Both the position numbers and the translations under genes were made by a program. Under the pieces are notes generated by a model. It searched no databases, was not told the origin of the DNA, and saw only the letters and a list, made by a program, of their open reading frames with translations. Positions 14,600 through 22,622 of a DNA stretch of 64,000 bases are shown piece by piece. The DNA is from Sandaracinaceae bacterium (lineage in GTDB: Bacteria > Myxococcota_A > Polyangia > Polyangiales > JADJQN01): positions 1,116,001-1,180,000 of the forward strand of contig JADJQN010000003.1 of assembly GCA_016712745.1 (NCBI GenBank), in the 5' to 3' direction. How positions within the stretch are numbered: the first letter of the stretch is position 1; every line of letters begins with the position of its first letter.

Positions 14600-16075
14600 T
14601 CAGTCGATCTCGAAGAGAATGCTTGTTACAGCGCCGCTTGCCGGATTGATAATTGCTTCGACGTGCGCGCCAAGCCATTGCGCAATGTAGTAGGTGTTCT
14701 CGCCGATGATTTCCGGCGACGCTTCGTCGCGCATGAAGCGGATCGCCGCGACGTGGCCGGCTCGATTTTCATGCACGACGGATTCGAGAGAGCGTCCGTA
14801 CTCGGTGTTTGAGAGATTGAGGCTCGCGAGGTGCGCGAGGATTGCGTCCGCGAAGACCGCTCGCGTCGCGTTGAGATCACCAGCAACCGGCGTGTGCGCT
14901 TCAACCAGGTCCAACGGCCGCGCGTAGACGCGATCAAGAGCGGTTTCGATCGCCGTGTTCTGCGCCGCTTCGAGGGCCGCGACGTCGGCATACCAACGAC
15001 CTGCAAGATCCGTGAGGCTCTCTTCGACGGTGGCGTATGCGCCTTCCGTGAACGCCGCTTCCCGGTCACGACCGACGAGTCCGGACGCGTCCGCGGCAAG
15101 GCCTATTGCGTCGAGACGCGCGCCGATAGTAGCAATCGCGGCCGCAAGACGCGTGTCATCCATGGTAACGCCCGCTTGCGCGCGGCACGCGAGGACCGGA
15201 CGTGCATCACCACACGGACCGAGATCGGTCGTGCCATCGGGCAGGCCATCGAGACACGCAAGCACGTCTTGGTCGCATGTGATCACTGGCCAAACTTCAT
15301 AGGCATCACGCGCCGTGAGCCCAAGCGTTGCAACGCGCAGCGCCACACTCGCACTTTTCGTTTGCGGACCGTTGCGAAGATCGACCGTGACGCTTAGACG
15401 TGACTCGCTACCAAACAGTGCAAGCACGTGGTCGTCGAGCAGATCGATTTGAAAATGCGTGTCGTCGAGGACCGCAACATCGCTAAGCGCTACGTCGCCC
15501 GCTTGCGCATGGAGGCCGAAAATCTTTTCTCTCGTTGTCCCTCGAATCCGGAAGACCGTACGTCCACCGCTCACTACAGGATGGACATCGGCGCTCAGGC
15601 TCATGCCGCGACCTTCGAATGCGACAAGGCGTGGCTGAACGCGCGTATGACTCGTAAGCGCGTCGGGCCGACTCGACGAAGGCGAGAACCCCAAACCGAA
15701 AAAGAGATCGACGCCGGACAAAAGACCGCGTGCTTCTCCCGCTTCCCAACGCACTTCGAACGTCCGAGTCGAGGGCTGCGACCACTGTCCGTACACATCG
15801 TCGAAAATGAACGGTGACCCACTGGTGAGGTTGCGGCTCGTGCGACCACTCAGGACCAACGAATCGCCAACACGCGTCAGAAGCTTGTCGACCCACAGCG
15901 TCGTATCGCTTGCGCGCACGCGCAACTCGATCGCGCCATCGGCTTTGCCATCATCGCCATCGGCTGTGACGACCTCTTCCGTGTCGCTCCCTGCGCCCAC
16001 ACCCGCTGTGCAGCCTGAAACTGCCGTGAGAAGGGCGAGAAAACACAAAGAAAACCGTGCTGGAAGCAGCGTCAT
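14600..16075 (-). CDS. large lipoprotein of unknown function
   Basis: Started at the ATG at 16075 (MTLLPARFSLCFLALL), giving a lipoprotein signal with lipobox AVSGC; the upstream 16111 ATG adds 12 codons that are not needed. After an acidic linker, residues ~55-250 are beta-rich (immunoglobulin or jelly-roll-like). A Cys-containing middle section follows (VITCDQDVLACLDG, PVLACRAQAG) and the C-terminal third is helical. No domain is recognised by eye. It is divergent from the YbaN-like gene with 78 bases between them. Likely an outer-membrane or periplasmic lipoprotein. Confidence 0.75.
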   Translation of the reverse strand: MTLLPARFSLCFLALLTAVSGCTAGVGAGSDTEEVVTADGDDGKADGAIELRVRASDTTLWVDKLLTRVGDSLVLSGRTSRNLTSGSPFIFDDVYGQWSQPSTRTFEVRWEAGEARGLLSGVDLFFGLGFSPSSSRPDALTSHTRVQPRLVAFEGRGMSLSADVHPVVSGGRTVFRIRGTTREKIFGLHAQAGDVALSDVAVLDDTHFQIDLLDDHVLALFGSESRLSVTVDLRNGPQTKSASVALRVATLGLTARDAYEVWPVITCDQDVLACLDGLPDGTTDLGPCGDARPVLACRAQAGVTMDDTRLAAAIATIGARLDAIGLAADASGLVGRDREAAFTEGAYATVEESLTDLAGRWYADVAALEAAQNTAIETALDRVYARPLDLVEAHTPVAGDLNATRAVFADAILAHLASLNLSNTEYGRSLESVVHENRAGHVAAIRFMRDEASPEIIGENTYYIAQWLGAHVEAIINPASGAVTSILFEID

Positions 16076-16153
16076 GGTGCCCTGGACTAGCAGCGACGTG
16101 GGCATGCGCAACTCGAGCTGGTCTGCGGGAAGATCGGTCCTATGGTTGCGGGT

Positions 16154-16572
16154 ATGGAGAAGAAGTCCTGACCAATCCCGCTAAGTCATTTGTTGGCGAG
16201 TGGAAAGATGCCAACGGCAAAGAGCGCGCCTTCATGGTCGGTGGCGGACTCTTCTTGGCGGCGGCCATCGTGGGCATATTTCTCCCGATCGTTCCGCAAG
16301 TTCCGTTCGCGATCATTGCTGCGTACATGTTTTCCAAAGGCAGCCCCAAACTTCACCGCCGGATACGTCGCAACAAATACCTCGGTCCACCCGTAAAGGA
16401 TTGGGAGGATCATCGCGTCCTACGCCCCAAGCTAAAACTCTTCTCGACTTTGGCGATGATCGGTGGCGCCGCTATCGGACATTGGAAGGTGAAGGCGCCG
16501 TGGTTTTGGGTTCTGGACGGAATCTTTCTCTTGGCGATCATTTTTGTGCTCACGCGCAAATCAAAACCGTAA
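16154..16572 (+). CDS. YbaN-like (DUF454) inner-membrane protein, start region probably frameshifted
   Basis: The body matches DUF454/YbaN: MVGGGLFLAAAIVGIFLPIV, then PQVPFAIIAAYMFSKGSPKLH, a GPPVKDWEDHRVL loop, and two more hydrophobic helices. No good start exists in this frame: upstream it runs on into the divergent gene, and the only nearby ATG (16234) would cut off natural sequence (TNPAKSFVGEWKDANGKERA). The ATG at 16154 reads MEKKS then stops, one frame off. Restoring one C in TCCTG (about 16168) would give MEKKSLTNPAKSFVGEW. I therefore annotate from 16154 with a probable single-base loss. The function of YbaN is unknown. Confidence 0.7.
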
Positions 16573-16592
16573 AGCGGTGGTAGTAAACGCAC

Positions 16593-17234
16593 GTGACCAA
16601 GCATCACGTACCCGCTACAAAGCTCGACACGATTTCGGCGCGCACCCTTTCGCATTACCAAGCCAATGCTGCGGAATTTTGGGAAGGCACGCGCGATCAC
16701 GACGTAACTCAGAACTACGCGGCCATTATTGATGCGCTCGGCGGCAAAGCCAAACTGCGTATTCTCGACTTCGGTTGTGGGCCAGGCCGCGACTTGCGTG
16801 CGCTGCGTGAGCTCGGCCATCTGCCGACCGGGCTCGACGGTTGTGAAGCTTTCGTTGACATGGCGCGTGCGTCTGCTGGATGCGAAGTGCTGCACCAGAA
16901 CTTCTTCGAGCTAAACCTCCCCGCCACGAGCTTTGACGGCATCTTCGCCAATGCTTCCCTCTTCCACATCCCCTTTGCCGAGCTACCGCGCGCGCTTTCA
17001 GCGTTACGCGACGCGCTGGTCGCAGGAGGCGTGCTCTTTTGCTCCAATCCCCGATCGTTCGACGAGGATCAAGAAGGCTGGAATGGCGAACGCTACGGCA
17101 CCTATCTCACCCGAGAAAGCTGGGCGCGCGTGATCGGCGAGGCGGGCTTCACGCTTGAGCGCGAGTACCTCCGTCCCGCCAACAAGAGGCCCGAGGAGCA
17201 GCCTTGGTTGGCAATGATTTGGCGAAAACACTAA
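16593..17234 (+). CDS. class I SAM-dependent methyltransferase
   Basis: 213 residues from a GTG 20 bases after the YbaN-like gene. The Rossmann core is clear: motif I LRILDFGCGPGRDLRAL (about residues 55-71), the acidic residue of motif II in GLDGCEAFVDMAR, and the post-motif HIPFAELPRALSALRDAL followed by VAGGVLFCSNP. The C-terminus (YLTRESWARVIGEAGFTLE) is typical of small-molecule methyltransferases of the UbiE/tellurite-resistance type. Substrate not predictable. Probably cotranscribed with the YbaN-like gene. Confidence 0.85.
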   Translation: MTKHHVPATKLDTISARTLSHYQANAAEFWEGTRDHDVTQNYAAIIDALGGKAKLRILDFGCGPGRDLRALRELGHLPTGLDGCEAFVDMARASAGCEVLHQNFFELNLPATSFDGIFANASLFHIPFAELPRALSALRDALVAGGVLFCSNPRSFDEDQEGWNGERYGTYLTRESWARVIGEAGFTLEREYLRPANKRPEEQPWLAMIWRKH

Positions 17235-17350
17235 ACAATTTCGGCTCGGAAAAAACTTTTGCGAATGCGTGTCGTTCTTGGGCAGGCTCGTTCGTCGCCT
17301 CTACGAATCAACCCGTGGCGACCGCGTCGCCAGAGCGAAAGGACAAAACA

Positions 17351-17782
17351 ATGAAGGTCATGGTCATCGTAAAGGCAACGAAGAACAGCGAAGCCGGCAT
17401 CCTGCCGAGCGAGAAGCTGCTTACCAACATGGGCAAGTTCAACGAGGAGCTCGTGAACGCCGGCGTGATGCTCGCGGGAGACGGCTTGCATCCGAGTGTC
17501 AAAGGCAAGCGCGTGATGATTTCGGGATCGAAGCGCACCGTGGTGGACGGACCCTTCGCGGAAACGAAAGAGCTGATTGCTGGCTATTGGATATGGCAGG
17601 TGCGCTCGATGGACGAGGCTGTGGAATGGGCCCGTCGTTGTCCAGAGCCTATGCCCGGCGAGGAGATGAATCTCGAGTTGCGTCCCATCTTCGAGGCCGA
17701 CGATTTCGGTGAGGCACTCACGCCTGAGCTTCGCGCCAACGAAGAGCGCCTTCGCGCGCAGGTGGCGGCGAAGAAGTTGTAG
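17351..17782 (+). CDS. YCII-related (DGPF) domain protein
   Basis: 143 residues starting MKVMVIVKATKNSEAG at 17351; the frame upstream of this ATG is not protein-like. The sequence VVDGPFAETKELIAGYWIWQ holds the DGPF motif that names this subgroup of the YciI/dimeric alpha-beta barrel fold. The C-terminus (ELRANEERLRAQVAAKK) is a short helix. Such proteins are encoded next to ECF42 sigma factors in many bacteria, and that is the case here (8-base gap to the broken sigma gene). Its role is unknown; it may act in the same regulon. Confidence 0.88.
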   Translation: MKVMVIVKATKNSEAGILPSEKLLTNMGKFNEELVNAGVMLAGDGLHPSVKGKRVMISGSKRTVVDGPFAETKELIAGYWIWQVRSMDEAVEWARRCPEPMPGEEMNLELRPIFEADDFGEALTPELRANEERLRAQVAAKKL

Positions 17783-17790
17783 GCCATTCG

Positions 17791-18925
17791 ATGCTCGACG
17801 CGAACGGGCCCACGAGCAAAGCGATCGAAGCTGTTTGGCGCATCGAGGCCGCGCGATTGATTGGCGGCCTCGTGCGCTTTGTTCGTGATGTCGATCGCGC
17901 CGAGGACCTTGCGCAGGAAGCCCTGGTCGTAGCGCTCGAGCGTTGGCCAGTGTCCGGAATCCCGGACAAGCCGGGCGCGTGGCTTCTTGCGACTGCAAAG
18001 AATCGTGCGATCGACGAGTCGCGTAGGCGTTCGATGATGAGCGCAAAGCACAGCGAGATTGAGCACACCACGGCGCACTCCGAAACGCTCAACGACGAAG
18101 CACTGGACGCGCCGACATCAGACGATGTGTTGCGTTTGATTCTGATCGCTTGCCATCCCGTGCTGTCCAAAGACGCGCGTGTCGCGCTGACACTACGGCT
18201 CGTAGCTGGCCTCAGCACCGTCGAGATTGCCCGCGCTTTTCTTACAACCGAGCCCACGATCGCGCAGCGGATCGTTCGCGCCAAACGCTGAGCTCTGCGA
18301 TGAAGCGCTGCGCCTTGGGCGAATCCTTGTCGGCCTCGCGCCCGATGCGGCGGAGGTTCACGGTCTACTCGCGCTGATGGAGCTACAGGCTTCGCGTTCA
18401 TCGGCGCGTGTCGGTGCGCGAGGCGAACCGATTCTTCTCCTCGATCAGGATCGTAGTAAGTGGGACCGCCTACTCATCACACGCGGTCTCGGCGCGCTCC
18501 ACCGAGCACAAACGCTCGCTCAACCATCGGGGCCTTATACGCTGCAAGCGTCCATCGCGGCATGCCATGCGGTTGCGCTCCGTCCCGAGCAGACCAACTG
18601 GACTCGCATCGTCGCTCTTTACGATGCGCTCGTTGAGCTCACGGGCTCGCCAGTCGTCGAGTTGAACCGCGCAGTTGCCGTGTCGATGGCGTATGGTCCC
18701 GAGGAGGCGTTATCGCTGGTCGATGAGCTCGCTCAAGATCCGGCACTGCGCGATTATCATCTGGTTCCGGCTGTGCGCGCGGACCTACTCATCAAACTTG
18801 GTCGGCGTGGCGAGGCGCGAACTGAGCTCGAGAAGGCAGCGGCGTTGACGACCAATAGCCGCGAGAAGGAGCTTCTTTTAGCGCGTGCGGCAAGTTGTGC
18901 CATGCAGCAAGGCATCGCGAACTAG
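17791..18925 (+). pseudogene. ECF42-type RNA polymerase sigma factor with internal deletion
   Basis: The first frame (17791-18291) encodes sigma region 2 (VDRAEDLAQEALVVALERWP, then KPGAWLLATAKNRAIDESRR) and region 4 (LRLVAGLSTVEIARAFLTTE) but stops right after QRIVRAKR. The rest of the protein resumes in another frame at ELCDEALRLGRILVGLAPDA (about 18292) and gives the full TPR-like C-terminal domain of ECF42 factors, ending at 18925. Compared with the family, about 45 residues joining the two parts (with the VLYLVFNEGY-type segment) are missing, so this is an out-of-frame deletion rather than a base-call slip. The first frame alone could still yield a 166-residue sigma2-sigma4 protein lacking the C-terminal domain. 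Confidence 0.85.
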
Positions 18926-18949
18926 TCCTTCGCTGGTATAAGTCTTTGC

Positions 18950-19459
18950 ATGATGCGGTCTGCGTTGAGTGGTGTGTGCGCGTTCGTCGTAACGTGGCTT
19001 CTCTCGGGGTGCGGAAGCAAAACCGACCCGCTTACGAAGGGCTACGCGTGGATATCTCACGCGGCACCCGCAACGCTCGCGCCAGGGGTCTCTCACTACG
19101 AGCACTTTCAGATGTTCGGCCTAGGCCGCGACCCGAACGGGTGGCGCGCAACCACTCGCTACACTCTCAAGCGAGACGTTGCCGACCCGCTCGCCGGTTG
19201 TTCGTTCATCGAATGGATTCCCGGTACGTGGACGAGTCACGATTCGACACTCGTTGTGACCACGCCGCGCAGAGACTCGGGGTCGCTTGAAGTCTATAAC
19301 TGCCCGGATGGGAGTCAGCCGCGCACCCTTCCCCGCCCGCCGCACTTCATTCACGCGGAGTCGACCTTCCGTCTCGAGGGCACGACCCTGCATTTGGATC
19401 GACAGTTTGGAGATGGCCCCCAACCGCCTCTCGAGCTCGTTCAAGAACCCCCAACGTGA
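18950..19459 (+). CDS. lipoprotein of unknown function
   Basis: 169 residues with a lipoprotein signal (MMRSALSGVCAFVVTWLLSGC). The mature part has a beta-rich pattern (RATTRYTLKRDV, STLVVTTPRRDSGSLEVYNC, STFRLEGTTLHLDRQF) and two to three Cys. No known domain. Its stop overlaps the GTG that could start rsmG (GTGA), so translation may be coupled and the two genes probably share a transcript. Function unknown. Confidence 0.7.
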   Translation: MMRSALSGVCAFVVTWLLSGCGSKTDPLTKGYAWISHAAPATLAPGVSHYEHFQMFGLGRDPNGWRATTRYTLKRDVADPLAGCSFIEWIPGTWTSHDSTLVVTTPRRDSGSLEVYNCPDGSQPRTLPRPPHFIHAESTFRLEGTTLHLDRQFGDGPQPPLELVQEPPT

Positions 19460-19464
19460 TCACG

Positions 19465-20076
19465 ATGAACGTTGAAAGAGAACTCGATGCCTTGACCACC
19501 GCTCTCGGCGCCACGATTTCGTCCGAAGCACACGAGCTACTGCTGCGTTTCGCCCAACTGGTTGCGCAGTGGAACGCGCGTATGGATCTCACCGCGGCGA
19601 AGACGCCTGAGCAAATTGTCGAGGTGCTCTTCGCAGACTCTTTGATGCTAGCGCGTGAGGATGTCGTTCCACCGCATTCACGCATCGTCGATGTTGGCTC
19701 GGGCGCGGGCGCACCTGCGCTGCCCCTGTTGTTGTTGCGACCCGACGTGCAGGCAACTCTCGTCGAGCCTCTGCAGAAGCGCGTCGCCTTCATGCGCACG
19801 GTTTGCGGAACACTTTCCGACTTGGCAAAGCGGGTGACGCTGGTCGCCGGCAAGATCGATCCCAGCGCGCCTCAGGTGAAGGGAGCGCCGTTCGACGTTG
19901 CGATGGCACGCGCGACGTTTGCTCCGGAGGTTTGGTTGCCTGCCGGCAAGAAGCTCGCCCAATGCGTGCTCGTGCTGACCGCCGAAGCGCAAGAGTACGG
20001 TGAAGCTCCGACTCATCTCGTCAGCTATACCTTGCCGCGCACCAAGGCTCGGCGTGTGATCGGAGTTTATTCATGA
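19465..20076 (+). CDS. rsmG: RsmG-like 16S rRNA m7G methyltransferase
   Basis: About 203 residues from the ATG at 19465 (a GTG at 19456 overlaps the upstream stop and is possible). RsmG features: N-terminal LLLRFAQLVAQWNARMDLTA, the conserved FADSL, and the SAM-binding loop SRIVDVGSGAGAPALPLLLL followed by LVEPLQKRVAFMRTV. RsmG methylates G527 of 16S rRNA. It differs from standard RsmG in GAPALPL (usually GFPGLPL) and in a short, altered C-terminal half around VAMARATFAPEV, so a divergent paralogue is possible. It is followed by alkD with an ATGA overlap. Confidence 0.8.
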   Translation: MNVERELDALTTALGATISSEAHELLLRFAQLVAQWNARMDLTAAKTPEQIVEVLFADSLMLAREDVVPPHSRIVDVGSGAGAPALPLLLLRPDVQATLVEPLQKRVAFMRTVCGTLSDLAKRVTLVAGKIDPSAPQVKGAPFDVAMARATFAPEVWLPAGKKLAQCVLVLTAEAQEYGEAPTHLVSYTLPRTKARRVIGVYS

Positions 20077-20789
20077 GCGCGCCAAAGACGGCGGCGGGCG
20101 TGAAGGCGGCCCTACGCAAACAGGCCGATCCAGTGAAGGCGCCGATTCTCAGGCGCTTCTTCAAAACGGGGCCTGGCGAATACGCAGAAGGCGATCAGTT
20201 TCTCGGAGTGAGCGTTCCTACTCAGCGCAAGATTGCGCGTGAGTTTCGTGGCATCTCGCTTGCGGAGACGAAAAAGCTACTCGTATCCAAGATGCATGAG
20301 GATCGGCTCACCGGTCTCATTCTCTTGGTCGATTCGTATGAACGCGGAACCGAGGCAGAGAAGCGCGAGATCTTCAAGGCGTACTTGGCAAGCACCAAGC
20401 ACATCAACAACTGGGATCTCGTCGATACGAGCGCGGCCCAAATCGTGGGTCGCTATCTCCTCGACAAGAGTCGCGCAAGGCTGCGCGCTCTGGCCAAGTC
20501 GAAATCGTTGTGGGAGCGACGCATCGCGATCATTGCGACGTTTGCTTTCATTAACAAGGGCGAGCATCGCGATACGTTCGAGATCGCGCGCTTACTCATG
20601 AAGGACGAGCACGATCTAATTCACAAAGCGGTCGGGTGGATGCTGCGTGAGGTTGGAAAGCGCGTTGACGTGAAACACTTGCGAGCGTTTCTTGCCGAGC
20701 ACGCCCCCTCGATGCCTCGCACGGCACTACGCTATGCACTCGAGCATTTGCCGGCCGCCGAGCGCCAACGTTTCATGAAGCAGAAGTAA
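20073..20789 (+). CDS. AlkD-like DNA alkylation repair protein
   Basis: 238 residues, all-helical HEAT-like repeats. Diagnostic stretches are GDQFLGVSVPTQRKIAREF, INNWDLVDTSAAQIVGRYLL and the C-terminal HKAVGWMLREVGKR, matching the AlkC/AlkD family. AlkD is a DNA glycosylase that excises positively charged alkylated bases (N3-methyladenine, N7-methylguanine) without flipping them out. The Trp and Asp of the NNWDLVD motif correspond to catalytic-cleft residues. The start overlaps the rsmG stop by four bases (ATGA), so the two genes are translationally coupled. Confidence 0.9.
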   Translation: MSAPKTAAGVKAALRKQADPVKAPILRRFFKTGPGEYAEGDQFLGVSVPTQRKIAREFRGISLAETKKLLVSKMHEDRLTGLILLVDSYERGTEAEKREIFKAYLASTKHINNWDLVDTSAAQIVGRYLLDKSRARLRALAKSKSLWERRIAIIATFAFINKGEHRDTFEIARLLMKDEHDLIHKAVGWMLREVGKRVDVKHLRAFLAEHAPSMPRTALRYALEHLPAAERQRFMKQK

Positions 20790-20925
20790 TTGTGTTCGCA
20801 GCGACTGTGCAGGTTCGTGCACTGTCGCACGTGAGCATCTGAAAACGCGCTCTCGATTTCGTTGCGCATTTCAGCTGAAGTGACGACGAAACGGCTGTGG
20901 CAGAGCTCGTGCATTCATACTTTGC

Positions 20926-21672
20926 ATGAGCAATTTCGTACGAGCTTCGTTACTAGCGTTCGCTCTCGTTTTTGCGAGCGGATGTCATGGTCCAGTTACC
21001 GAGACGCTGGTGCGACCTTGGTTCAAGACTGCAAACACGCAACCGCTTGTGATCTTTCCGCACGCACTCGGCGTTGGCGGTGCTTCATCGGCGTATACGT
21101 TGGTTGACGGCTCCTGGCAGACGGTCATCGAACGAGAGCGCGGAGCGTTCTCTGCACGGGCCGTTTCGGACGTAGTGGTTGTTGAGCCATATCGTGGAGG
21201 AACGCGACGCGTTTATCATCGTGGAAGCATCAAGCCAGCACTGATTCGCAACGAGTATTGCCCGCACTTGGTTGCCGATCCAGCCTCAAGCACGTTCATA
21301 TGTTTAGGTTGCGGAACATCGCCCCCTCTCGAAGGATTCTTGCAAGACGCCTATAGCGCGCGCAGCGCGGAAACGAACGCGCCGTCGTGCGAGGACGTCA
21401 CTGTCACCACGCTCGACTACGATGCGCGAACTCTTTCTCGTTACACCGTGGACGCGTCCGCAGTGGAGTGGGTGAGTCCGGAGATTCGTGGATTTACGCC
21501 GCAGGGGGAGGCCATGCTTCACGTGCGCTCACTTGTGCGTGGCTATGTCGACCCCATCCACTACGCGATCCGCGCGAGCGGGCTTGAGCGCATCTCAACG
21601 CCGCTGTGCCTAACAGGTCACGGCTTGCTTCGTTGCGAATGCGAGTCACGTGCGTCGTGCGATGAGTTTTAG
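20926..21672 (+). CDS. lipoprotein of unknown function
   Basis: 248 residues with a lipoprotein signal (MSNFVRASLLAFALVFASGC). Eight or more Cys are spread through the mature part (CPHLV, FICLGCGTS, SCEDV, LRCECESRASC), and the C-terminus is strongly Cys-rich. No domain is recognised. It ends inside the left edge of hairpin element B copy 2, convergent with the jag gene. The composition and lipobox support a real exported protein; its role is unknown. Confidence 0.7.
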   Translation: MSNFVRASLLAFALVFASGCHGPVTETLVRPWFKTANTQPLVIFPHALGVGGASSAYTLVDGSWQTVIERERGAFSARAVSDVVVVEPYRGGTRRVYHRGSIKPALIRNEYCPHLVADPASSTFICLGCGTSPPLEGFLQDAYSARSAETNAPSCEDVTVTTLDYDARTLSRYTVDASAVEWVSPEIRGFTPQGEAMLHVRSLVRGYVDPIHYAIRASGLERISTPLCLTGHGLLRCECESRASCDEF

Positions 21673-21678
21673 AGCAGA

Positions 21679-21777
21679 ACGGTTTTCGCCCGTAAAATAG
21701 GGCGAAAACCGTGTGCGGCCCAACTCCATCTGCAACGTGTTGAAATTGCAGCGTCGCTGGGGAGGGAGCGTGTCCCC
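21679..21777. repeat. hairpin element B, copy 2 (half element)
   Basis: A perfect hairpin (ACGGTTTTCGCCC / GGGCGAAAACCGT, 21679-21712) is followed by about 65 bases that align with the right arm of the complete copy at 49451-49616, ending in the same GGGGAGGGAGCGTGTCCC. The left outer arm of the full element is absent. It sits between two convergent genes and may terminate both. Confidence 0.8.
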
Positions 21778-21778
21778 T

Positions 21779-22600
21779 CTATTCTTCGCCGCCGAAGTGG
21801 TCGGCGCCGGTGTCGTCGGCGGGCTTTGATGGGGCGGGTGCTTCGCCGCGACGTTCAACTGTTGGCTGATTCGGGCCAGGGCCACGGCCACGGCCGCCAC
21901 CACCACCACCACCACCGCCGCCACCGCCGCCGCCACCACGACCACCGCGTCCGCGATTGCGGCCGCCGCGACCACCACCACCGCCGCCGCCGCCGCCGCG
22001 ATCCTCGCGGACCTCATGCTGCGGTTCGGCCTCGCCGCGACTTCCGCGCGACGGAATGATCTGGATACGACGATCATTGCCCTGGCCGTCCGAGCGCGTA
22101 CTCACGCCGGGGAACTTCGCCAAGGACAAGTGGATCACGCGGCGATCGCGCGGGGGCATCGGCTCGAGCGTGATGACTTTGCCGATTTGTACGGCGCGCT
22201 TTGCTTCGCGACGCGCCATCGAGATAAGGCCGTTGTCATGACGCTCACGGTAATCGCCCGAGTCGACGACGATGTGGCGGCGTCCCGTAGGGAAGCGATT
22301 GACGATCTTGTTCGACAAGAACTGAAGCGCATCAAGCGTCATGCCCTTCTTGCCGATGGCGCGACCTGCGTCGTTGCCGTCGATGTCGAGGATGACGCGC
22401 TCGGCGTCTTCACGGACGCCTACGCGCGCGTCGAGATCCATGAAGCCGAGAAGCGTTTGCACGATCTCCGCTGCCTGTTCGGCCTTGCCGTCTCCGGGCT
22501 TTCCGCGAGGAGCGTCTCCTGCGTCACGATCCCCGAGCTCTTCGGGATCTTCGACAAACAACGCTCCGTCCAAATCTCCACCCTTGGTACGATCATCCAC
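21779..22600 (-). CDS. jag: Jag/KhpB-type KH-R3H RNA-binding protein with Gly/Arg-rich tail
   Basis: 273 residues. An acidic N-terminal linker is followed by a KH domain (GRAIGKKGMTLDALQFLSNK holds the GxxG loop, about residues 80-103) and an R3H domain (PPRDRRVIHLSLAKFPGV, about 146-163). The last ~90 residues are low complexity: long Gly runs broken by Arg (GRGGRGGGG), then Pro/Ala. Jag (KhpB) binds RNA and partners with KhpA in many Firmicutes. Here it sits in its usual place after yidC (22-base gap), but the RGG-like tail is unusual. Function beyond RNA binding is inferred. Confidence 0.92.
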   Translation of the reverse strand: MDDRTKGGDLDGALFVEDPEELGDRDAGDAPRGKPGDGKAEQAAEIVQTLLGFMDLDARVGVREDAERVILDIDGNDAGRAIGKKGMTLDALQFLSNKIVNRFPTGRRHIVVDSGDYRERHDNGLISMARREAKRAVQIGKVITLEPMPPRDRRVIHLSLAKFPGVSTRSDGQGNDRRIQIIPSRGSRGEAEPQHEVREDRGGGGGGGGGRGGRNRGRGGRGGGGGGGGGGGGGGGRGRGPGPNQPTVERRGEAPAPSKPADDTGADHFGGEE

Positions 22601-22622
22601 GCAATACCTCCAAAAACTCGAT

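Noticed and set aside
21826..22059. His/Arg repeat frame opposite the Gly-rich tail of jag
   Set aside because: The His runs are simply the complement of the Gly codons (GGT/GTG phase), not a His-rich protein.
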